Assembly (NCBI GenBank): GCA_949287115.1
Contig: CASEFF010000005.1
Location: 1 to 9,543 of the forward strand
From: an uncultured Bacillota bacterium
GTDB taxonomy: Bacteria > Bacillota > Clostridia > Peptostreptococcales > Anaerovoracaceae
Length of the DNA stretch: 9,543 nt
Direction of reading: 5' to 3'
Part shown: positions 1 through 5,526 of the stretch, one piece after another
Layout: each line of letters begins with the position of its first letter
Position numbering within the stretch: position 1 is the stretch's first letter
The notes under the pieces: model-generated
Database searches by the model: none
What the model was told of the DNA's origin: nothing
The model's input: only the letters and a program-made list of their open reading frames with translations
Program-made: the position numbers and the translations under genes

Positions 1-833
1 CCGTGATCCTCTACACGCTGCAGATCTACGGGGAGTTTTCCGGCTGCATGGATATTGTGACGGGAGCTTCGCGCATATTCGGCATAGAGATAGCCCGTAA
101 CTTCAGGCGGCCCTTCTTCTCCGGATCCGTCGGCGAGTTCTGGCGCCGGTGGCACATCACGCTGGGCGCATGGCTCAAGGATTACGTCTTCTATCCCGTC
201 AGCCTGTCGCGCCACTTCCGCAGCTTCAGCAAGACCGTCAGGAAACACGTCGGCTCGAAGCATTTCGCGGCGATACTGCCCGGAGCATACGCTCTTTTCT
301 TCGTCTGGCTCTGCAACGGGCTGTGGCACGGTGCCGGAGTCAAATACATCGTCTACGGATTTTATTACTATGGCCTCATGATGCTGGGACAGGCGGCAAG
401 GCCGCTGTCCGACAGGGTTTTGTCGTATCTGTCCGTATCGAGGGATTCCCGTGGATATCACGTATTCGAAGTTGGCAGAACGTGTCTGCTCGTATGCTTC
501 GGCATGCTCATATTCAGATCGTCGGATCTTGGACAGGCCGGCTCCATACTCGGCACCATCGTGAGCGAGCCACGCATATCGGCCCTTGCGACGGAACTCA
601 TGTCCGTAAAGGGTATCGACGCCGCAGACTATGCCGTGCTGCTGGCCGCTTCACTTCTCATGCTCTTCGTATCATGGAAAGAGGAACGCGGAAAAGACGC
701 GGTCAGCCTCATGACAGACCGCACGCTGCCCGTACGCTGGACCGCATATATGTGCCTCATATTTGCGGTCATCATATTCGGCGCTTACGGCGGCAGCTTC
801 ATCAACGCCGCCCTCATATACGGTGAGTTCTGA
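1..833 (+). CDS. MBOAT family O-acyltransferase (AlgI/DltB-like), 5' end outside the window
   Basis: This is the C-terminal part (about 276 residues visible) of a membrane-bound O-acyltransferase, a polytopic enzyme that moves acyl groups across or at the membrane onto extracellular polysaccharides or wall polymers. The family signature is clear: FWRRWHITLGAWLKDYVFYP at visible residues 46-65, then NGLWHGAG around residue 105-112, whose His109 matches the conserved catalytic histidine. Hydrophobic segments lie near residues 88-107, 113-129, 158-172, 209-224 and 246-262, and the protein ends in the usual short aromatic tail (LIYGEF). The reading frame is open to the left edge; the GTG at base 3 is probably an internal valine codon, because the family is normally about 450-500 residues with several more N-terminal helices. 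The next gene begins 14 bases after the stop and encodes an SGNH-type partner, a common pairing. Whether the substrate is an exopolysaccharide (acetylation, AlgI-like) or teichoic acid (D-alanylation, DltB-like) cannot be decided; no dltA or dltC is visible. Confidence 0.9.
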   Translation, partial: VILYTLQIYGEFSGCMDIVTGASRIFGIEIARNFRRPFFSGSVGEFWRRWHITLGAWLKDYVFYPVSLSRHFRSFSKTVRKHVGSKHFAAILPGAYALFFVWLCNGLWHGAGVKYIVYGFYYYGLMMLGQAARPLSDRVLSYLSVSRDSRGYHVFEVGRTCLLVCFGMLIFRSSDLGQAGSILGTIVSEPRISALATELMSVKGIDAADYAVLLAASLLMLFVSWKEERGKDAVSLMTDRTLPVRWTAYMCLIFAVIIFGAYGGSFINAALIYGEF

Positions 834-834
834 A

Positions 835-841
835 AAGGAGG
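835..841 (+). promoter_or_regulatory. Strong ribosome binding site of the SGNH gene
   Basis: AAGGAGG lies six bases before the ATG at 848, immediately after the MBOAT stop codon (831-833). It fixes the start of the SGNH gene and shows that the two genes are read from one transcript. Confidence 0.85.
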
Positions 842-847
842 AAAACA

Positions 848-1876
848 ATGAAAAAGTTCGTACGAGCCCTGCTGTTCATCTGCCTGTTCTGTCTGCTGTT
901 CATCTTCCTTTCCATCCTGCTGGCCGCCAGCGGCAACTCCTCGGAAGACGGCATGGAGTCAAGGATAACGAAAGCCTACAGAGGCGAGGATCCCGACAGC
1001 CTCGACGTGATATTCGCCGGCAACAGCGACATGTACAGAGGGATATCTCCCGTAGATCTCTACCACGATACGGGTATAACCTCCGCCGTGGCAGGCCGCC
1101 CCGGCAACACGCTGGCGGAGATATCAAAAGACATGGACGACATTCTGCGATATCAGAAACCCCGTGTGCTGGTACTGGAGACAGACTGCATGTTCTCCGA
1201 CCGCAACCCCGGCCACAAAAGCGGCAGCCGAAAGGAAAAGCCGTCTCTTTTCGGCAGATTTAAAAGCGCTGTGGACAATGCCGACAGCGCCATAACTACA
1301 GCTATAAACTACTATTTTCCGCTCATAAAATATCACGACAGGTGGAAGTCTCTCAGCCTTTCGGCACTCTTCAGCTCAGATCACGGCTTCTACAGCTTCC
1401 GCAACAAGGGCATGGCCTATTCGGCAAAGGTATCGCCCTATAACGGCGGTACATCGTACATGGAGCAGGGCTCCGGCAAAAAGCGATCCCTTGACGGCAA
1501 AGACGAAGCGTGTTTTGACGAGATACTTCAAAAGTGCATCGATAACGATATCAGGCTCGTCCTGATGACCGTACCGTCAGCCAACACATGGAACAGGGGA
1601 AAATCCGAAGCCGTAAAAGCTCTGGCCGTCAGACACGGCCTGTGCTATTACGATTACAACGTCGACTTTCCCGACAGTTTTGACTGGACGCTGCACACCA
1701 CCGACGGAGGCAATCATCTCAATTACGCCGGCGCCGTCAAAGTCACTTCCGACTTCGCCGTGAAGCTGACTCATGAGCTCGGCATGAAGAAGAGCAGCCT
1801 GACCCCGCAGCAGGCAGAGCGTTGGCAGAAGGACTACGAAGCCTTCCACGAAGGCATCAGTCCAGCTTCTCCTTAA
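848..1876 (+). CDS. Membrane-anchored SGNH/GDSL-like protein, partner of the MBOAT acyltransferase
   Basis: The 342-residue protein starts at an ATG with a near-perfect ribosome binding site (AAAAGGAGG, six bases upstream). A charged N-terminus (MKKFVR) and a hydrophobic stretch at residues 7-27 make a signal anchor, so the rest should lie outside the membrane. After it, DVIFAGNSD (residues 53-61) resembles block I of SGNH esterases, with Ser60 as candidate nucleophile. Near the C-terminus TDGGNHLNYAGA (residues 285-296) resembles the block V acid-histidine pair, with His290 and Asp286 as candidates; the spacing here is D-x3-H rather than the usual D-x2-H. LVLETD (108-113) and LVLMTVPSANTW (237-248) look like core strands of the fold. 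Proteins of this kind (AlgJ/AlgX and DltD are distant analogues) follow MBOAT genes and take part in acyl transfer to glycans. The specific substrate is unknown and sequence similarity to named members is low. The last 20 bases overlap the end of murE on the other strand. Confidence 0.75.
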   Translation: MKKFVRALLFICLFCLLFIFLSILLAASGNSSEDGMESRITKAYRGEDPDSLDVIFAGNSDMYRGISPVDLYHDTGITSAVAGRPGNTLAEISKDMDDILRYQKPRVLVLETDCMFSDRNPGHKSGSRKEKPSLFGRFKSAVDNADSAITTAINYYFPLIKYHDRWKSLSLSALFSSDHGFYSFRNKGMAYSAKVSPYNGGTSYMEQGSGKKRSLDGKDEACFDEILQKCIDNDIRLVLMTVPSANTWNRGKSEAVKALAVRHGLCYYDYNVDFPDSFDWTLHTTDGGNHLNYAGAVKVTSDFAVKLTHELGMKKSSLTPQQAERWQKDYEAFHEGISPASP

Positions 1877-3320
1877 GATACTTCTCGAGTATCTGCTGCT
1901 CGGAAAAGAAATACTTCTTTCCCTCCACTTCCTGATATTCCTCATGGCCCTTCCCTATGAGAGCCACTATATCGCCCTCGCGACAGTTGTCTATCAGGTG
2001 TCTGATGGCCTCTTCCCTGTCATCTATCACCCTATAGCTGCCGTCGTGGACATCGAGTCCGCGGATTATATCCTTATTTATCTCTTCCATGGGTTCGAAC
2101 CTCGGATTGTCCATGGTAATGACCGTAAGGTCGGCGTACTTTCCCGCCATCTCTCCCATGTCGAACCTGCGCTGCTTCGGCTTGTTGCCGCCGCCTCCGA
2201 ACAGGCATATAAGACGCTCCGGTTCGTATTCTCTCAGCGTCGTCAGCAGGTTTTCCATGCTGAGAGCGTTGTGAGCGTAATCTATTATGAACCTCGCATC
2301 GTGAACAGAGTCCTCGAATATCTGCATCCTGCCCTTGACCTGAACCTCTTTCAGCGCTTCCGCTATCACATCCGGCGATACTCCGATGAGATATGTTATC
2401 GCAGCCGCCACCAGCGCGTTTTCCACGTTGTACCTGCCCGGCATATTGAGCACGATCCCGGCATCGAACATGCCTGAGACATCGAATCTGACGCCAAGCA
2501 CCCCCGGCTCCCAGATGTTTTCCACATTGCGCGCCGTAAGATCCGCATCCTCTTTCTGAGAAACGGTGTAAAGCCTCTCCGGCTCGCCCGTCACCTGACG
2601 CCATCGCTCATCGTCTATGTTGGCCACCACGTTTTCCGTCTGATCGAACAGCATCTTCTTACAGTTGAGATATTCATCAAAATCCTCGTGCTCTCCCGGT
2701 CCCACGTGATCCGGCGATATATTGAGAAAAGCCCCGTAATCGAACTTTATCCCGGCAGTGCGTTCCAGCTTGAGACCCTGGGACGACACTTCCATAACGA
2801 CACAACTGCACCCTTCCGACAGCATGTGATCGAATATGGAATGGAGTTCATAGGACTCCGGCGTCGTGTTTTTCGTAGGTATCTTCTCCGATCCGACGAA
2901 GGCGCCCAGCGTTCCTATCATGCCGGTCCTGCGCCCGTCCTTTTCCAGGATCTTCTTTATCATGTGGGCCGTCGTCGTCTTTCCCTTCGTTCCCGTCAGC
3001 CCTATCATCGTCATCTTTTCGGCGGGGTGATCGAACCACGCGGCGGATATCCGCGCCAGCGCGCCCCTCGTATCTTCCGTCTTCACCACCGTCACGCCGG
3101 TCTCATCTTCCGGCACGTCCTCGACGATGACGGCGGCGGCTCCCGCATCGACGGCATTCTTTATATATCTGTGACCGTCAGTTTCGAAGCCTTTCAGACA
3201 CACAAAAAGTGACCCTTCCGTCACTTTTCTAGAATCGTATGCGATGGAAGATATCTCCACGTCGATATCGCCTTCCGTCAGGCTGTATTCCAGACCTTCA
3301 AGCAGTTTTCCAAGTATCAT
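1857..3320 (-). CDS. murE: MurE, UDP-N-acetylmuramoyl-tripeptide synthetase
   Basis: This 487-residue cytoplasmic Mur ligase adds the third stem-peptide residue to UDP-MurNAc-L-Ala-D-Glu using ATP. Visible parts in order: the N-terminal uridine-binding motif DSRKVTEGSLFV (29-40); the P-loop TGTKGKTTT (109-117); NTTPE (151-155); the segment YLNCKKMLFD (217-226), where the carbamoylated lysine of Mur ligases is expected; DYAHNALSMENLL (347-359); the FGGGGNKPKQRR stretch (374-385); DNPR (404-407); and GKGHEEYQ (456-463). DNPR is the motif that recognises meso-diaminopimelate, which agrees with dapF lying directly upstream. The form YAHNALS instead of the common YAHTPDS resembles a clostridial MurE branch, so a second murE in the wall-synthesis cluster elsewhere is possible. 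The ATG overlaps the dapF stop as ATGA, with AGGGGGA about nine bases upstream, so translation is probably coupled. The gene ends convergently inside the last codons of the SGNH gene. Confidence 0.93.
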   Translation of the reverse strand: MILGKLLEGLEYSLTEGDIDVEISSIAYDSRKVTEGSLFVCLKGFETDGHRYIKNAVDAGAAAVIVEDVPEDETGVTVVKTEDTRGALARISAAWFDHPAEKMTMIGLTGTKGKTTTAHMIKKILEKDGRRTGMIGTLGAFVGSEKIPTKNTTPESYELHSIFDHMLSEGCSCVVMEVSSQGLKLERTAGIKFDYGAFLNISPDHVGPGEHEDFDEYLNCKKMLFDQTENVVANIDDERWRQVTGEPERLYTVSQKEDADLTARNVENIWEPGVLGVRFDVSGMFDAGIVLNMPGRYNVENALVAAAITYLIGVSPDVIAEALKEVQVKGRMQIFEDSVHDARFIIDYAHNALSMENLLTTLREYEPERLICLFGGGGNKPKQRRFDMGEMAGKYADLTVITMDNPRFEPMEEINKDIIRGLDVHDGSYRVIDDREEAIRHLIDNCREGDIVALIGKGHEEYQEVEGKKYFFSEQQILEKYLKEKLD

Positions 3321-4183
3321 ACGTAATATTCCCCCTCATATACCACGTGAGAAGGTCCCGTCATATGCACCACATCATCGTCATCCCATTCTACCGACAG
3401 GACTCCTCCCGGCTGTTCAACTTCCACCGTCCTTCCGCACAGTCCCAGTATGTTAAATACAACAACCGCGGAGCAGCAACCGGTGCCGCACCCCAGCGTC
3501 TCGCCCGTGCCGCGTTCCCACTCCCTTATCCTTATGTGTCCCGCATCCACCGGCTGAGCGAACGTCACATTGGTACGCTCCGGAAAGCACCGGAGATGCT
3601 CTGCGACAGGACCGTACTTTTCTATATCGATATCGTCAACATCCTCGACGATCAGCACCGTATGAGGATTGCCCCACGAAAGAGACGAAGCCCTGAACTC
3701 CCTGCCCGCTATCATCAGCGGTCTGTCGATGAACCTGTCTTCCAGGCCTTCACCGCAGCCCCGCGTCTCCACCGGCACCACCGGCACCTTTTCGGCGCGC
3801 AGCTCCGGTCTTCCTATGGCCGCGCTTATGTTGACAACTTCGCCGTCCTCGACGAAAAGATCCACTTTCTGATCTCCGCCCAGCGTCTCCACGGTGAGAC
3901 TCGTCTTGTCGGTCAGTCCGTGGAAATAGGCGAACTTGGACACGCTCCTTAATGCGTTGCCGCACATCTCGGCCTCCGTGCCGTCGGGATTGAATATCCT
4001 CATGCGAAAATCGCACCTGTCCGAACTGCACAGCAGCACAAGGCCGTCCGAGCCTATGCCGAAATGCCGGTCGCATACGCGCTTTGACAGCGCCCCCGGA
4101 TCATCAGGTACGTTTTCGGTGGCGTCGACGTATATGTAGTCGTTGCCGTACGCCTGCATTTTCGTGAACTTCATCTTTTCCAT
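3317..4183 (-). CDS. dapF: Diaminopimelate epimerase DapF
   Basis: DapF interconverts LL- and meso-diaminopimelate in the lysine and peptidoglycan pathway without a cofactor, using two cysteines as acid and base. Counted from the ATG chosen here (288 residues), the first catalytic Cys is Cys74 in DGTEAEMCGNALR (68-80) and the second is Cys232 in GTGETLGCGTGCCSAV (225-240). FGIGSDGLVLL (41-51) and SWGNPHTVL (169-177) are further family motifs, and the length is usual for the family. Three starts are possible: GTG at 4204, ATG at 4183 and ATG at 4174. The 4183 start has GGAG ten bases upstream. The GTG has no clear ribosome binding site. The 4174 ATG would give the classic N-terminus MKFTKMQ but has little in front of it except purines. 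The gene follows the PLP enzyme by about 33 bases and overlaps murE by four bases, so the three form one operon. Cys236 and Cys237 replace the more usual Ala-Cys region but are not catalytic positions. Confidence 0.95.
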   Translation of the reverse strand: MEKMKFTKMQAYGNDYIYVDATENVPDDPGALSKRVCDRHFGIGSDGLVLLCSSDRCDFRMRIFNPDGTEAEMCGNALRSVSKFAYFHGLTDKTSLTVETLGGDQKVDLFVEDGEVVNISAAIGRPELRAEKVPVVPVETRGCGEGLEDRFIDRPLMIAGREFRASSLSWGNPHTVLIVEDVDDIDIEKYGPVAEHLRCFPERTNVTFAQPVDAGHIRIREWERGTGETLGCGTGCCSAVVVFNILGLCGRTVEVEQPGGVLSVEWDDDDVVHMTGPSHVVYEGEYYV

Positions 4184-4216
4184 ATCCACACAACTCCATA
4201 TCACCGGCGATTGCAG

Positions 4217-5395
4217 CTATCTCAGCGCCTGCTCGAGATCGGCGATTATGTCGTCCGGATCTTCTATGCCGACGGATATACGGATGAACCTCTCGTTTAT
4301 ACCCAGCTTCTGCCTTATTTCTTCAGGTATGGACTCGTGAGTCTGGGTCAGCGGATACGTTATGAGGGACTCGGTGCCGCCGAGACTCTCCGCGAAAAGT
4401 ATCATGTTGACGTTGGAGAGCAGGTTGTGAGCCGTCTGCTCGCTGTCCACCTCAAAGGATATCATGCCGCCGAACCCGGTCGACTGACTGAGATTCACAT
4501 CGTACCCCGGATGATCCTCGAATCCCACGTAATATACCTTCTTTATCTTATCGTGACCTCTGAGCCACTCCGCCACCTTCTTCGCGTTCTCATTGTGACG
4601 CTTCATCCTGAGGGACAGCGTCTTTATCCCTCTGAGGACCAGCCACGAATCGAAAGGTCCGAGGCCGTTGCCTCTTGACTTCATCTGACCTCTGAAATGT
4701 TCGGCCATCTCCTTCGTCTTCACCACAGCTATGCCCGCTATGACGTCGTTGTGACCGCACAGGTATTTCGTCCCGCTGTGGACAACTATGTCGGCTCCCA
4801 GATTCATCGGTTTCTGGAAATACGGCGTAAGGAACGTGTTGTCCACCACCAGCAGCGCATCGTTTGCCTTGGCGATGTCCGATATCTTCCTGATATCCGC
4901 CACCTTCATCATCGGGTTCGTAGGTGTCTCCACGAAAAACATCCTCGTGGACGGTCTTACCGCCGCCTTAACGCTGTCGAGATCCGACATCTCCACATAG
5001 GTGAAATCACAGCCCAGCTGGCTGAATATCTCGTCACATATACGGAAAGTCCCGCCGTATATATCGTCTGACAGTATGACGTGGTCTCCCGGCTTAAGTA
5101 TGCCGAACAGACACATATTTGCAGCCTGACCGCTGGTGAAGGCGAATGCCTCCACACCCTCTTCGAGTATGGCCATGGTGCGCTCCAGCTCCTGTCTCGT
5201 CGGGTTCTGAAGACGCGAGTAGTCGTATCCCGTGGATACACCGAATTTTCTGTGCCGGAACGTTGCCGTCTGAAATATCGGGAAGCTGACAGCACCCGTT
5301 ATCGGATCGCAGCCAAGACCTCCGTGCACGACCTTTGAGTCAAACCCCAGGTTTTCCTTAAGATCGTAGTCATCATAATAACACTCGTTTTTCAT
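4217..5395 (-). CDS. Trans-sulfuration family PLP enzyme (cystathionine gamma-synthase/lyase or beta-lyase type)
   Basis: This 392-residue enzyme belongs to the Cys/Met metabolism PLP family, which catalyses beta/gamma elimination or replacement on cystathionine, activated homoserine or related amino acids. Visible residues: GYDYSRLQNPTR (56-67) with Tyr59 and Arg61, which contact the cofactor phosphate of the neighbouring subunit; SGQAAN (88-93); YGGTFR (113-118); ETPTNP (156-161); Asp185 in VVDNTF; the Schiff-base Lys210 in HSGTKYLCGHND (206-217); LGGTESL (338-344); and Arg372 near the C-terminus. Gly115 sits where methionine gamma-lyases carry a characteristic Cys, arguing against that activity. 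LGGxESL fits the synthase/gamma-lyase/Gram-positive beta-lyase group rather than the WGGxES form of the E. coli-type beta-lyase. The exact reaction cannot be fixed, so I give no gene symbol. The ATG at 5395 has AAAGGA eight bases upstream; an in-frame GTG at 5494 would overlap the promoter and is rejected. It heads the operon with dapF and murE. Confidence 0.9.
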   Translation of the reverse strand: MKNECYYDDYDLKENLGFDSKVVHGGLGCDPITGAVSFPIFQTATFRHRKFGVSTGYDYSRLQNPTRQELERTMAILEEGVEAFAFTSGQAANMCLFGILKPGDHVILSDDIYGGTFRICDEIFSQLGCDFTYVEMSDLDSVKAAVRPSTRMFFVETPTNPMMKVADIRKISDIAKANDALLVVDNTFLTPYFQKPMNLGADIVVHSGTKYLCGHNDVIAGIAVVKTKEMAEHFRGQMKSRGNGLGPFDSWLVLRGIKTLSLRMKRHNENAKKVAEWLRGHDKIKKVYYVGFEDHPGYDVNLSQSTGFGGMISFEVDSEQTAHNLLSNVNMILFAESLGGTESLITYPLTQTHESIPEEIRQKLGINERFIRISVGIEDPDDIIADLEQALR

Positions 5396-5410
5396 AGTTA
5401 CCGTCCTTTC

Positions 5411-5430
5411 CGGACACCGCGCGGTGTCCG
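5411..5430 (-). promoter_or_regulatory. Perfect 20-base palindrome in the leader, next to the ribosome binding site
   Basis: CGGACACCGCGCGGTGTCCG is its own reverse complement. In the transcript it folds into an eight-pair stem with a GCGC loop, ending right before the GAAAGGA ribosome binding site of the PLP enzyme gene. As DNA it could be the operator of a dimeric regulator. As RNA it could influence translation initiation or message stability. The sequence shows the symmetry; the role is inference. Confidence 0.6.
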
Positions 5431-5438
5431 ACGATAGT

Positions 5439-5467
5439 AAAAAAGGCGTGAGCCGACGGCTCACGCC
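5439..5467 (-). terminator. Rho-independent terminator, or attenuator in the operon leader
   Basis: On the - strand a perfect ten-pair stem (GGCGTGAGCC / GGCTCACGCC) with a three-base GTC loop is followed directly by six T. This is a textbook intrinsic terminator. It lies 60 bases after the stop of the M18 aminopeptidase gene, so it can end the upstream operon. It also lies downstream of the promoter at 5484-5513, so it sits inside the leader of the next operon and could act as an attenuator. Confidence 0.9.
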
Positions 5468-5483
5468 TCTCCGATTCAATTCG

Positions 5484-5513
5484 ATTATACACACCGCTCA
5501 TTACCCCTGTCAA
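5484..5513 (-). promoter_or_regulatory. Consensus sigma-A/sigma-70 promoter for the PLP enzyme-dapF-murE operon
   Basis: Read on the - strand, TTGACA (5513-5508) and TATAAT (5489-5484) are both perfect consensus hexamers separated by 18 bases. The start of transcription is expected near 5477, giving a leader of about 80 bases before the ATG at 5395. The -35 box begins 14 bases after the stop of the M18 gene. The promoter lies upstream of the terminator hairpin at 5467-5439 and not downstream of it, which is the unusual point. Confidence 0.85.
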
Positions 5514-5526
5514 GGACAGCCGATGC

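Noticed and set aside
1876..1894. Hairpin AGATACT/AGTATCT as a bidirectional terminator
   Set aside because: The stem is short and AT-rich, has no T run on either strand, and lies in murE coding sequence.
3239..3952. Long + strand open frame opposite dapF and the start of murE
   Set aside because: The opposite strand carries two well-supported genes with catalytic motifs; this frame has none and no good ribosome binding site.
4184..4204. GTG start for dapF at 4204
   Set aside because: No ribosome binding site precedes it, and the extra residues are outside the family's normal N-terminus. The ATG at 4183 has GGAG upstream.
4217..5395. Methionine gamma-lyase as the identity of the PLP enzyme
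   Set aside because: The characteristic active-site Cys after the YG motif is Gly115 here (YGGTFR), so this activity is not supported.
5396..5480. T-box or SAM riboswitch in the leader of the PLP enzyme gene
   Set aside because: The leader is only about 80 bases and is filled by two simple hairpins. I found no T-box TGGNACC-type sequence and no SAM aptamer-like junction.
5396..5494. N-terminal extension of the PLP enzyme from an in-frame GTG at 5494
   Set aside because: It would overlap the promoter and run through the terminator hairpin and palindrome. The ATG at 5395 has a well-placed AAAGGA and gives the family's usual length.
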